From: Caulobacter sp.
Lineage (GTDB): Bacteria > Pseudomonadota > Alphaproteobacteria > Caulobacterales > Caulobacteraceae
Assembly (NCBI GenBank): GCA_016125585.1
Contig: WGLL01000002.1
Location: forward strand, 186,001-250,000
Direction of reading: 5' to 3'
DNA length: 64,000 nt
Shown: one piece after another, positions 45,159-53,726 of the stretch
Layout of the letters: every line of letters starts with the position of its first letter
How positions within the stretch are numbered: position 1 is the first letter of the stretch
Notes under the pieces: generated by a model
Told to the model about the DNA's origin: nothing
Database searches by the model: none
What the model saw: the letters and a program-made list of their open reading frames with translations, nothing else
Program-made: the position numbers and the translations under genes

Positions 45159-45596
45159 ATGACCTCTGTCGCCCGCCCGCGCCTGATCGCCTGCTGGATC
45201 CTCGGCCCCGCCTACGCCCTGTTCGGCGTCTTCCATCTGATGGCGGTCCAGAGCTTCCTGCCGATCATGCCGCCCTGGGTTCCGGCGCCGGAACTGGTCA
45301 TCCAGCTGACCGGCCTGGCGGAGGTCGCCGGCGGTCTCGGCCTGCTGATCCCGCGCCTGCGCAAGGCCGCCGGCCTGGGGCTGGCCCTCTACGCCATCGG
45401 GGTGTTTCCGGCCAACCTCCACCACGCCTTCGGCGGCGTCCACGTCGCGGGCCTGCCCGACAGCTGGTGGTATCACGGCCCCCGCCTGGCGATGCAGCCG
45501 GTTCTGGTGCTGCTGGCCCTGTGGGCCGGCGGCTGGCTCAGTCGGTCCCGCGCAGGATCGCCAGGGCCTGGGCCGCGAGCACCGGGGTCCCGTTGA
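45159..45596 (+). CDS. DoxX-like membrane protein
   Basis: This 145-residue protein has four hydrophobic segments in a DoxX-like arrangement, with YALFGVFHLM near the start and GLAEVAGGLGLLIPRLRKAAG in the middle. The role is unknown. The last 20 codons overlap the convergent kinase-like gene by 59 bp and are Arg/Pro/Gly-rich, so the true functional end may be earlier. It starts 35 bp after mmsA. Confidence 0.75.
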   Translation: MTSVARPRLIACWILGPAYALFGVFHLMAVQSFLPIMPPWVPAPELVIQLTGLAEVAGGLGLLIPRLRKAAGLGLALYAIGVFPANLHHAFGGVHVAGLPDSWWYHGPRLAMQPVLVLLALWAGGWLSRSRAGSPGPGPRAPGSR

Positions 45597-46605
45597 TGGC
45601 GGCCCCCTCGGTGGCGGCGTTGCCGGCCTGCTGGCGGCGGTAGACGCCCTGGCTGATCGAGGCCAGACGGAAGATCGAAAAGGCCATGTAGAAGGGCCAG
45701 TCGGCGACCGGGCCACGGCCCGCCCGTTCCAGATAGGTCGCCACATAGTCGGCCTCGGTGGGAATGCCGCTGGTTGCGAAGTCCACCCCGACCAGACTGC
45801 CCCAGGTCTGGGAGGTCGAGCGCCAGAGGAAGGCGTTGTAGGCCAGGTCGGCCAGGGGGTGGCCGATGGTCGAAAGCTCCCAGTCCAGCACCGCGATCAG
45901 TTTCGGTTCGGTCGGATGGAACATCACGTTTTCCAGCCGGTAGTCTCCATGCGCGATGGAGATCAGGTCCTCGGCGGGAACCCGGCCGGGCAGCTCGGCG
46001 ATCAGGGCCTCCATCTCCGGGATCAGCTCATCCTCGGCCCCGCGATACTGGCGGGTCCAGCGGGCGATCTGGCGCTCGAAATAGCCGCCGGCCTTACCGA
46101 AGGATTCGAGGCCCGCGGCGACGAAATCCACCTTGTGAAGCCTGGCCAGGGTGGCGTTCAGCTCGTCATAGACCGCCGCCCGCTCGGCCGGGGTCAGACC
46201 GGGAAGGGTGGCGTCCCGGAAGATGCGGCCGGGCAGATAGTCCATGACATAGAAGCTGGTGCCGATGACCGCCTCATCCTCGCACAGGGCCCGCATGCGT
46301 GGCACGGGAACCTGACCTTCGAGGGCCTTCATCACCCTGTATTCGCGGTCCACCTGATGGGCCGAGGCCAGCAGGGTTCCCGGCGGCTTCTTGCGCAGGA
46401 CATAGAGCAGCGGCCCGTCGGGGCCGTCGGTGGTCAGCAGGAAGGTCGGGTTGGAGGCCCCGCCCTGGAACTGCTGAACCCGCATATTGTCGCCGAAATC
46501 CTCGACCGCCGCTGACAGCCAGGCTTCCAGCGGCGCCGGGTCAAACCAGTGGGCAGGGACCACGTCACGCACGGGCGGCTGGTCGGTCGGGGCGGGGTTG
46601 TTCAT
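45538..46605 (-). CDS. ACAD10/11-like phosphotransferase (APH fold)
   Basis: This 355-residue kinase-like protein starts at the ATG at 46605; the frame further up is spurious. It has FQGGASNPTFLL as the nucleotide loop, YVLRKKP with the phosphate-binding lysines, the catalytic HGDYRLENVMFH and the metal motif VLDWELSTIGHP. This is the aminoglycoside-phosphotransferase fold of the kinase domain of human ACAD10/11, which phosphorylates 4-hydroxy fatty acyl-CoAs. Clustering with an enoyl-CoA hydratase divergent from it supports acyl-CoA metabolism over antibiotic resistance. Confidence 0.87.
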   Translation of the reverse strand: MNNPAPTDQPPVRDVVPAHWFDPAPLEAWLSAAVEDFGDNMRVQQFQGGASNPTFLLTTDGPDGPLLYVLRKKPPGTLLASAHQVDREYRVMKALEGQVPVPRMRALCEDEAVIGTSFYVMDYLPGRIFRDATLPGLTPAERAAVYDELNATLARLHKVDFVAAGLESFGKAGGYFERQIARWTRQYRGAEDELIPEMEALIAELPGRVPAEDLISIAHGDYRLENVMFHPTEPKLIAVLDWELSTIGHPLADLAYNAFLWRSTSQTWGSLVGVDFATSGIPTEADYVATYLERAGRGPVADWPFYMAFSIFRLASISQGVYRRQQAGNAATEGAAINGTPVLAAQALAILRGTD

Positions 46606-46687
46606 GATGATTTCCCTGTTTGAAAAGAGAATGCTCGCCTTCCCCGGCGGCGCCTCAAGGACAGTCTCCAAAAAAAGGGAGAAGACC

Positions 46688-47479
46688 ATGTCAGGCGAGA
46701 GCGTGACCTACGCGGTGGCGGACCATGTCGCCACCATCACCCTGAACCGGCCCGAGCAGCGCAATGCGCTGAACTTCGAGGCCTATGACCGGCTTGAGGC
46801 GGCGCTGCGCCGGTCGGTGACCGACGCCGAGGTGCGCTGTGTGATCATCACCGGAGCCGATCCGGCCTTCTGTTCGGGCGACGATGTCCGGGAGATCATG
46901 GCCGGGCCAAAGGCGGTGTCGGCCCGGACGGCCCCGGTCGTGCGTCACAAGCCCACCCCGGCGGCGATGGCGGCGCTGGAATGCGACAAGCCGGTGATCG
47001 CGGCCGTCAATGGCGCCGCGGTCGGCTGGGGCATGGAGCTGGCCCTCTATGCCGATATCCGCATCGCTTCGGAGAAGGCGAAGTTCGCCGAACTGTTCAT
47101 CAAGCGCGGTCTGGTCTGCGATGTCGGCGGCTTCTACCGCCTGCCGTCGATCGTCGGCCCGGCCAAGGCGGCCGAGCTGCTGTTCACCGGCGATGTCATC
47201 GACGCGGCCGAGGCCCTGAGGATCAATCTGGTCAGCGAGGTGACGCCGCATGAGGCCCTGATGGACCGCGCCCGGGCCATGGCCGCCCGCATCGCCGTCA
47301 ATCCGTCCCTGGCCCTGCGCTACATGAAGGAAGGTCTTCGCCGCGGGACCTATGGCGACCCGCGCGATCTGGGCGGCTGGGCGATCGAGACCATCCGCGC
47401 CCTGATGCAGACCGAGGATCACAAGGAAGGCGTCGCCAGCTTCCTGGAGAAACGCCCGCCGGTCTTCACCGGCAGGTGA
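46688..47479 (+). CDS. Enoyl-CoA hydratase/isomerase family protein
   Basis: The ATG at 46688 has GGGAGAAG upstream. The 263-residue crotonase-fold protein has TLNRPEQRNALN, CSGDDVREI and NGAAVGWGMELALYADIRIASEKAKFAELF. The second catalytic glutamate position of classical hydratases is replaced around GLVCDVGGFYRL, so the reaction may be isomerisation or another crotonase chemistry. It is divergent from the ACAD10/11-like kinase gene. Confidence 0.87.
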   Translation: MSGESVTYAVADHVATITLNRPEQRNALNFEAYDRLEAALRRSVTDAEVRCVIITGADPAFCSGDDVREIMAGPKAVSARTAPVVRHKPTPAAMAALECDKPVIAAVNGAAVGWGMELALYADIRIASEKAKFAELFIKRGLVCDVGGFYRLPSIVGPAKAAELLFTGDVIDAAEALRINLVSEVTPHEALMDRARAMAARIAVNPSLALRYMKEGLRRGTYGDPRDLGGWAIETIRALMQTEDHKEGVASFLEKRPPVFTGR

Positions 47480-47547
47480 GGTTGGCGATTGCGGGCCGGG
47501 GCCGGTTCACCCCAACCTGCGCATAACAACAGGGTCGGGAAACAATC

Positions 47548-49011
47548 GTGAGCACAGCAGAGTCGGCGGCGGCGCCCTTGGTTCCGCACCACAAGCCCTC
47601 CATCGGCGTCAAGTTCGCCTATGGCCTGGGCCAGGCGGTCCAGAGCGGCGGCTTCGACGTCGCCCTGCCCCTGACCTTCTTCTACTACACCCAGGTGCTG
47701 GGCCTCTCCGGCGCCCTGACCGGCATCGCGGTGGGCCTCAGCCTCTGCGTCGACGCCGTCATGGATCCGCTGATCGGCTCGCTGTCGGACAACATCAAGT
47801 CCCGCTGGGGCCGGCGGCTGCCGCTGATGGTGCTCAGCATTCCCCTGGTGGCCCTGGGCTTTGGCCTGATCTTCGCTCCGCCCGGGGGGCTGGACCAGAT
47901 GATGCTGTTCGGCTGGCTGCTGGGCGCCTCCCTGGTGGCGCGGGGCGCCACCTCCCTGTTCAACGTGCCCTTCATCGCCCTGGGAGCCGAGCTGGCCGAC
48001 GGCTACATCGAGCGCTCGCGGGTGGTGGTCTGGCGCACGGTGATCGGCCTGCTGTCGGCCATCGCGGTGATCCTGCTGACCTATTCGGTCTATCTGTCGC
48101 CGCCCGAGGGCCTGCTCAAGGCGACCGGCTATCCGCAGCTCGGCTGGGCGGTGGCCGCCACCCTGGCCATCTGCATGAGCCTCTGTTGCGCCGGGGTGTT
48201 CCGCTACGCCATGCGCCTGCCGCAGACCGAGGTCACCCATCGCTCGATGCTCGCCCGTCTGCCCGGCGAGGTGGCCGAGATCTTCTCCAGCAAGTCGTTC
48301 CGGACCCTGTTCTTCTCCTGCCTGGCGATCATGGTCGCCATCGGCGTCAACGGAACCTTCGGCAACCACATCAATGTCTTCATCTGGAAGATCGGCGCCG
48401 ACAAGATCCAGACTCTCAGCTTCATCCTGCTGATCGGCATGCTGATCGGGGTGCCGGCGGCGCCGGGCCTGGCCCGCTGGTTCGAGAAGCGGTCGGTGGT
48501 GATGATCGGGGTGACCATGCTCAACCTGGTCTGGCTGGTGGTGCCGGTGCTGTGGATCGCTGGCCTCTACCGGCCGTCGGGCGAGGGCGCCATGCCGCCG
48601 CTGGCGGCGATGATGGCCATGGCCGGGATCGGCATCGGCCTGGTGCTGGTGGCCTTCCCCTCGATGATGGCCGACGCCGCCGACGAGCATTATCTGCGCT
48701 TCGGCCATCGTCGCGAGGGCCTCTACTTCTCCGGCATCACCTTCGCGGCCAAGGCGGCCAGCGGGGTCGGGGTCTTCCTCGCCGGCTTCGGCCTGGAGGT
48801 CATCGGCCTGCCGCGCCAGGCGGTGCACGGCGTGGTCGTCGCGGTCTCGCCCGACGCCCTGGACCGCCTGGTCCTGGCCCACGGTCCGCTGGCGGCGGGG
48901 ATTTCCTGCGTCGGGGTGGCGCTGATGTGGTCCTACGCCATCAGCCGCAAGGCCCATGACCAGATCTCGGCCGCCCTGGCGGCGCGGGAGGCTCAGGCGC
49001 CCGCCGCCTGA
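47548..49011 (+). CDS. GPH-family sugar:cation symporter (MFS, MelB-like)
   Basis: This 487-residue transporter starts at a GTG. It has twelve hydrophobic segments and the GPH motif DPLIGSLSDNIKSRWGRRLPLM in the second helix-loop, which is characteristic of glycoside-pentoside-hexuronide symporters. The late FAAKAASGVGVFLAGFGLEVIGL also fits. The sugar is not known. It lies 68 bp after the enoyl-CoA hydratase. Confidence 0.88.
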   Translation: MSTAESAAAPLVPHHKPSIGVKFAYGLGQAVQSGGFDVALPLTFFYYTQVLGLSGALTGIAVGLSLCVDAVMDPLIGSLSDNIKSRWGRRLPLMVLSIPLVALGFGLIFAPPGGLDQMMLFGWLLGASLVARGATSLFNVPFIALGAELADGYIERSRVVVWRTVIGLLSAIAVILLTYSVYLSPPEGLLKATGYPQLGWAVAATLAICMSLCCAGVFRYAMRLPQTEVTHRSMLARLPGEVAEIFSSKSFRTLFFSCLAIMVAIGVNGTFGNHINVFIWKIGADKIQTLSFILLIGMLIGVPAAPGLARWFEKRSVVMIGVTMLNLVWLVVPVLWIAGLYRPSGEGAMPPLAAMMAMAGIGIGLVLVAFPSMMADAADEHYLRFGHRREGLYFSGITFAAKAASGVGVFLAGFGLEVIGLPRQAVHGVVVAVSPDALDRLVLAHGPLAAGISCVGVALMWSYAISRKAHDQISAALAAREAQAPAA

Positions 49012-49018
49012 AGGCCCG

Positions 49019-49609
49019 TCAGGTCCCGGACCGTCCCAGCGCCTCGATCCTGGCCAGCCAGCGGGCCTTGCCGGTCGGATCGTCGCGATGGGCCCCGCCC
49101 AGCAGGGTGCGGCGCACCGGCGCCACCCCGGTGACCCACAGCAGGCCGCGCTCCAGGCTGGCCACCCCGTGGCCGCCCAGCAGCAGCTGGAACACCGACG
49201 CCGGCGCGCCCATGGTGACGATCAGCCTGGCCGACTTGCCGCTCATCAGGCTGAACATCGCCGCCTGGGGCGCGCTGATGGCGAAGCCCTTGCGCAGCAC
49301 CTGTTCGAAGAAACCCTTCAGGGCCGCCGGCGGGGCCCCGAACCAGATCGGAAAGATCAGCGCCAGATGATCGGCCGCCTCCATGGCGCGCTGGGCGCGC
49401 TTGATGTCTTCGGTGAAGCGGCCGCTCTGATAGTCCGTCATCGAGCGGATCAGCGGAAAGTCCAGCGCCCCGACATCCAGCCGCTCGACCGAAAATCCGC
49501 CCGCCGTTGCGCCCCGGGCGTAGGCCTCCGCTAGGGCGGCGCAGAGGTGGCTCTGGTCCGGATCGGGATGGCCGTTGATCACCAGGATCCGGCGGGGGTT
49601 CTTGGACAT
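49019..49609 (-). CDS. Flavodoxin-fold NAD(P)H dehydrogenase (quinone)-like protein
   Basis: The ATG at 49609 has GGAG seven bases upstream; a TTG 15 bases earlier is the alternative. The 196-residue protein has the NQO1/MdaB-type flavodoxin-like fold: ILVINGHPDPDQSH at the start and ADHLALIFPIWFGAPPAALKGFFEQVL in the middle, where the flavin ring and partner would bind. It likely reduces quinones or works as an oxidoreductase of a redox stress response. It converges on the GPH transporter, with 7 bp between the stops. Confidence 0.85.
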   Translation of the reverse strand: MSKNPRRILVINGHPDPDQSHLCAALAEAYARGATAGGFSVERLDVGALDFPLIRSMTDYQSGRFTEDIKRAQRAMEAADHLALIFPIWFGAPPAALKGFFEQVLRKGFAISAPQAAMFSLMSGKSARLIVTMGAPASVFQLLLGGHGVASLERGLLWVTGVAPVRRTLLGGAHRDDPTGKARWLARIEALGRSGT

Positions 49610-49679
49610 GGCGCGACTCCGCAAGGAGCCCAGACTGGGCCCTCCCGCCGGCGCCGTCCTTGACCAGGGTCAACCGGCC

Positions 49680-50924
49680 TCAGGCGGCCTCGACCGGCGG
49701 CAGGCGATAGCGGCCGTCCAGCAGCTGCGGCCTCGGCAGATAGGCCCGCATGAACAGGGCGAAGGGCCCGGCCGGGGCCGGCAGCCAGTTGCTCTCGCGG
49801 TCGGCGCCGGGCGAGTCATGGCCGATCCACAGATCCAGCGAGCCGTCGTCGTTGTAGGCCAGGCCCAGGCTGCGGTCGCCGATGGCGTAGCGGTTCAGCG
49901 GGTTGTCGGTGAAGAAGAACTGCCCGTCCTCGGTCGCCTCATACAGGCTCAGCGACCAGAAGCTGTCGACCGGGATCAGCCGGTCGGCCGCAAAATGCAG
50001 CCGCCACGACCGGTTTCCGTCGAACAGGGCCCCGCCCTGTGGCGCCCCGGCCCGCAGATAGGTGGCCTCGGCCAGGGGCAGGGCCGCCAGCCCGCCCAGC
50101 GCCACCGCCGCCCGCAGCCTGTAGTCCTGGTCATAGTCGCCCAGTCGCGCCGCCGGATAGGCCCAGCCCTCGATGAAGGTCTCGCCGGACAGCCCGCCGC
50201 CGCCCTTCGCCGCCTTGCGGGCCAGCGCCACCCCGGCCTCGATCTGCGCCGCCTCTTCCGGGCTGAACCGCGCCGGGTCGAAGTCCGGCCCCAGGCCCAG
50301 GGCCGCCACCCGGGCCAGCAGGGCCCGGTCGGTCACCGGCGGCGGATTGATCGCCATCAGCTTCGACAGCGAGGCGAAATAGTCCTGCCAGGAGGCCCGG
50401 CGATCGGCCATCGCCTCGGCCGGCGCCGCCGCCGGTCCCTGCATGGAGATCTGCGTCTGCACCGCCCGCGCCGCGTCCATGTCGTGCGGGCCGGCGACCA
50501 CCACCCGGGCCAGGGCCCAGACATGGTTGGTCGGCGAGCGGATCACATCCGGCCCCTCCACCGCCTCGCCCGGTCCGACCAGGGTGAAGCGGCCGCCGTC
50601 CGGCCCGGTCGTCCGGGTGCCCAGCACGGCGAAATTGTTCGACCAGGCGTCCATCAGGGCCAGGGACAGATACCGCTCGCCGGCCGCCGGCAGGACAAAG
50701 CTCACCGGTCCCGCCGACAGGTCGATCTGGGCGGTGGAATAGAGGGTGTCGCAGTTGGGGGTGGTCACCGCCCGGTGCCGATGGTCGGCCAGCATCGGCA
50801 CATGCAGCAGGCTGTTGGTCACCTGCCCCATGTTCAGCATCCGGCTGCGGGTCGCCGCCATCTCGATGGCCGCCAGCCCGTAGAGCCAGGCTTCCGTCGC
50901 CGCCGCCGTCAGATCCAGAGCCAT
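49680..50924 (-). CDS. DUF1254/DUF1214 protein
   Basis: This 414-residue protein combines the N-terminal DUF1254 region (GQVTNSLLHVPM, TTPNCDTLYSTAQIDLSAGP) and the C-terminal DUF1214 region (PVDSFWSLSLYEATEDGQFF, NRYAIGDRS, NWLPAPAGPFALFMRAYLPRP). It has no clear signal peptide in this frame. The pair of domains is widespread but its function is not established. The 70-bp gap to the flavodoxin-like gene is short, so cotranscription is possible. Confidence 0.87.
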   Translation of the reverse strand: MALDLTAAATEAWLYGLAAIEMAATRSRMLNMGQVTNSLLHVPMLADHRHRAVTTPNCDTLYSTAQIDLSAGPVSFVLPAAGERYLSLALMDAWSNNFAVLGTRTTGPDGGRFTLVGPGEAVEGPDVIRSPTNHVWALARVVVAGPHDMDAARAVQTQISMQGPAAAPAEAMADRRASWQDYFASLSKLMAINPPPVTDRALLARVAALGLGPDFDPARFSPEEAAQIEAGVALARKAAKGGGGLSGETFIEGWAYPAARLGDYDQDYRLRAAVALGGLAALPLAEATYLRAGAPQGGALFDGNRSWRLHFAADRLIPVDSFWSLSLYEATEDGQFFFTDNPLNRYAIGDRSLGLAYNDDGSLDLWIGHDSPGADRESNWLPAPAGPFALFMRAYLPRPQLLDGRYRLPPVEAA

Positions 50925-51040
50925 GCCGATCTCCCTCGCTGGCCCGCTTATGGCGCGGACCGTGTCAAAACCCGGGGGCGGTTAAAGCAGAGGCGGGCGG
51001 GGCGGGTCCATAGGCCCCGGAGGTCTGACCGCACCTATTC

Positions 51041-51178
51041 CGCTTCCCCGGCGACCCGAAGGGCGGCGAAGCCAAGGCCGGGGTCCAGAGTCTGCCGCCA
51101 GGACTACGCCATGATCCGGACGGCCGCGCTCCGTAGAGCGTGTTGCAGTCTGGGCCCCGGCCTGCGCCGGGGAGGCGG
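51041..51178. repeat. Intergenic inverted repeat related to the element at 2788
   Basis: Arms containing CTTCCCCGGCG...AAGGCCGGGGTCCAGA on the left and TCTGGGCCCCGG...GCCGGGGAGGCGG on the right flank a centre of about 60 nt. The right arm is nearly identical to that at 2843-2873, so the two are copies of one family. The 282-bp gap around it has no gene. Confidence 0.7.
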
Positions 51179-51206
51179 AGGGGGGAGTCGCCGCGCCTGA
51201 AAGGCC

Positions 51207-52085
51207 CTACTCGGCCTTGGCCAGCTTGTCCGCCGTCTTGGTCTCGAAGTCGCTGGCGTCGTGGCGTTCCCACAGCTGGCTGGCCGGCTCGCCGAAGGGA
51301 CGGTTGACCATCCGCCCGCGCTTGACCGCCGCCCGCTCGCCGATCGTGTCGGCCCAGCGGTTGACGTGCTTGTACTCCGAGACCGACAGGAACTCCCCGG
51401 CCTCGTACAGCAGGCCCTTGGCCATGCCGCCGTACCAGGGCCAGACCGCCATGTCGGCGATCGTATAGGCATCCCCGCCCAGGTATTCGCTCTCGGCCAG
51501 ACGCCGGTCCAGCACATCCATCTGGCGTTTCACCTCCATGGCGAAGCGGTCGATGGCGTATTCGATCTTTACCGGCGCATAGGCGTAGAAGTGGCCGAAG
51601 CCGCCGCCCAGGTAAGGCGCGCTGCCCATCTGCCAGAACAGCCAGCTCATCACCTCGGCCCGCGCGGCCGGGTCGGTGGGCAGGAACTCGCCGAACTTCT
51701 CGGCCAGATGCACCAGGATGGCGCCGCTCTCGAACACCCGCACCGGCCTGTCCGGGTTGCTGCGGTCCAGCAGGGCGGGGATCTTGGAATTGGGGTTGAT
51801 GTCGACGAACCCCTTGGAGAACTGGTCGCCCTCGTTGATGCGGATCAGCCAGGCGTCATATTCGGCCCCGCCGTGGCCCAGGGCCAGCAGCTCTTCCAGC
51901 ATCACCGTCACCTTCACCCCGTTGGGCGTGGCCAGGGAATAGAGCTGCAGCGGATGCTTGCCGACCGGCAGTTCCTTGTCGCTGGTCGGCCCGGCGATCG
52001 GCCGGTTGATGTTGGCGAAGCGGCCGCCGTTTTCCTTGTTCCAGGTCCAGACCCTGGGCGGGGTGTAGTCGGTGGTATTGGTCAT
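51207..52085 (-). CDS. yghU: Glutathione-dependent disulfide-bond oxidoreductase YghU
   Basis: The ATG at 52085 has GGAGGAG upstream and gives 292 residues. The sequence matches YghU nearly throughout: RVWTWNKENGGRFANINRP, DKELPVGKHPLQLYSL, TPNGVKVTVMLEEL, ESGAILVHLAEKFG, and the ending ERHDASDFETKT. YghU is a glutathione-S-transferase-fold enzyme with disulfide-bond reductase activity. A TGTTGC-N7-GCAACA inverted repeat lies about 50 bp upstream (52135-52153) and could be an operator. Confidence 0.95.
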   Translation of the reverse strand: MTNTTDYTPPRVWTWNKENGGRFANINRPIAGPTSDKELPVGKHPLQLYSLATPNGVKVTVMLEELLALGHGGAEYDAWLIRINEGDQFSKGFVDINPNSKIPALLDRSNPDRPVRVFESGAILVHLAEKFGEFLPTDPAARAEVMSWLFWQMGSAPYLGGGFGHFYAYAPVKIEYAIDRFAMEVKRQMDVLDRRLAESEYLGGDAYTIADMAVWPWYGGMAKGLLYEAGEFLSVSEYKHVNRWADTIGERAAVKRGRMVNRPFGEPASQLWERHDASDFETKTADKLAKAE

Positions 52086-52347
52086 GGGGCTTGGCTCCTC
52101 CAGCCGATGGGCATCGCCCGTCGCCGCGGGCCGTTGTTGCATGTGGGGCAACATAGACCAGCTCGCCAGTCCTGAACGATGAAAACCATACGGTCGGAGC
52201 GGGGCCGGCGTTTGGAGATACAATGTTAACTCTGATTTCTAATCTAAAATAAAGACTGATTTAGAGCACAGTAATTACGTTCGCTTTCCCACAATTAACA
52301 CTATCAATCTAAGGTAACGGTAGAAATAATCTGGTAAGGATATTCTA
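52086..52347. other. AT-rich control region between yghU and the orphan pilin-like gene
   Basis: From about 52210 the composition drops sharply, with stretches such as CTAATCTAAAATAAAG. That is unusual for this window and marks the promoter region of the divergent secreted-protein gene at 52348. GTTAAC and ATTAAC phrases occur here, but no TTAA-N7-TTAA. No gene is visible. Confidence 0.6.
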
Positions 52348-52776
52348 ATGTTCAGGAAACGCCTTCTGGTTGCCGCGACCATGTTGATCGCCAGCGCCAG
52401 CCCCGCGTTCGCATCCACGGGAGCGAACTCGGCGTCCTCGACCTTCCGGATTCACGGTTTCGTTCCGGTGATCTGCCGGGTCGCCGTCACCGGCAGTGTC
52501 GGGCAACCCGACCCCGATGGCGTGATCAGCCTTGGCGTCGCCGACGAGTTCTGCAACGCGCCCCGCGGCTACCGGGTAATCGTCGAGCACACCCCTTCGC
52601 TCCACGGTGCGGCTCTGATCCGCAACGGGGTGCGGATCCCCCTGTCTGAATCCGGCGAGACGGTGCTGACCGACTCCAGCCACGCGGACATCAACCAGGT
52701 CGCCCTGGCGCTCGATGTCGGCGACGACGGCGCCCAGCTTCAGACCCTCAGCATCCGCATCGAAGCCAAGGCCTGA
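52348..52776 (+). CDS. Orphan secreted pilin-like subunit
   Basis: This 142-residue protein has a signal peptide (cleavage after AFA near residue 22) and the same CN-type motif as the subunits of the neighbouring pilus operon (ICRVAV...FCNAPRGYRVIVEH), with the first cysteine about 27 residues earlier. It lacks the GxYxD ending of the others. It points towards the tip-protein gene and stops 22 bp from it. The AT-rich promoter suggests separate control. Family membership by shape is likely; its role is inferred. Confidence 0.75.
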   Translation: MFRKRLLVAATMLIASASPAFASTGANSASSTFRIHGFVPVICRVAVTGSVGQPDPDGVISLGVADEFCNAPRGYRVIVEHTPSLHGAALIRNGVRIPLSESGETVLTDSSHADINQVALALDVGDDGAQLQTLSIRIEAKA

Positions 52777-52798
52777 CCCGGCCGACCGGCCGCGCTGG

Positions 52799-53716
52799 TC
52801 AGTTGACCGGCGACAGCGTCAGCAGGAGGGTGTCGGCATAGGCGCCGGCGCGTTTGGCCGAAGTGTCCTCGACCTCGACCTGCAGGGTCATCTTGCGGCC
52901 GGCCAACCCGGCTCGCCTTTGCGGCGCCAGGCCGGCGTCGCCCAGGGACAGCGGCTGATTATCGATGGTGGTGCGATAGGACACCCGGTCGGCCGGGTCG
53001 GCGGACCCGGTCGCGCCGTCCCGGACCAGGGCCCCGCCGCTCAGGCTGCGGGCGCTGACCCGGTAGGGTCCGGTGCTGCGAACGGAAATCTGCAAGGTGC
53101 GGGACCGGGCCGAGAAATCCATGAAATCGATCTCTCCGCGGGCCGAGGCCCCGGAGATGCTTGCGCTGATGACGTTGGGCACGGCGACCGAAACCGCCAC
53201 CACGCCCTGCGCCTCGTAGGGCAGCGACATGTCCGCCTCGCCGCACCAGTAGCGAACCGTGAACTGCTCGCGATAGACCCCGGCCGCCAGATCGTCGCGC
53301 AGGTTGGTCAGCCGCAGATTGATGGTGCGTTGCGCCGCCTGCTCGTTCTCCCCCAGAACCGCCACGCCTGACCGGAGGAGGGCGTAGCCTTCCCCCCGGA
53401 AGGCGCCGATCTGGCGGGCTGACTCCTGCGACTGCCACTCCAGGGTCGGCCCCTGGCTTCGCCCGACCCGCGACAGGACGCTCGAGTCCTCGTCGACCAG
53501 TTGATAGTGCACCGTCACCGGATCCGCGCCCACGCCCGCCCGGCGGAAGGTCAGGACAAACGGCTGCACCAGCTCGGCGGGACCGCCGGCGTCCAGGGGA
53601 TCGACGCGCAATTGTGGAACGATCACCGGGTCCACCGTGGCGCATTGGGCATGGGCGGCGCCCGAGACGGCGACGGCGCCGAACAGGGCCACAAGCGGAA
53701 GGATGGCGGCTTTCAT
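52799..53716 (-). CDS. Spore-coat-U-like tip/adhesin candidate of the pilus
   Basis: The ATG at 53716 is preceded by AGGAGAG. This 305-residue exported protein has a signal peptide ending AAHAQ, an N-terminal beta domain (residues about 25-160) and a C-terminal spore-coat-U-like domain with the usual AGAYADTLLLTLSP ending. The two-domain size, larger than the other subunits, and its place last after the usher are typical of tip proteins of archaic/SCPU chaperone-usher systems. Ligand binding by the first domain is inferred. Confidence 0.75.
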   Translation of the reverse strand: MKAAILPLVALFGAVAVSGAAHAQCATVDPVIVPQLRVDPLDAGGPAELVQPFVLTFRRAGVGADPVTVHYQLVDEDSSVLSRVGRSQGPTLEWQSQESARQIGAFRGEGYALLRSGVAVLGENEQAAQRTINLRLTNLRDDLAAGVYREQFTVRYWCGEADMSLPYEAQGVVAVSVAVPNVISASISGASARGEIDFMDFSARSRTLQISVRSTGPYRVSARSLSGGALVRDGATGSADPADRVSYRTTIDNQPLSLGDAGLAPQRRAGLAGRKMTLQVEVEDTSAKRAGAYADTLLLTLSPVN

Positions 53717-53726
53717 GAAAGCTCTC

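Noticed and set aside
45538..46605. An aminoglycoside-resistance gene
   Set aside because: The fold is shared, but the sequence blocks and the acyl-CoA neighbours fit the ACAD10/11-like group.
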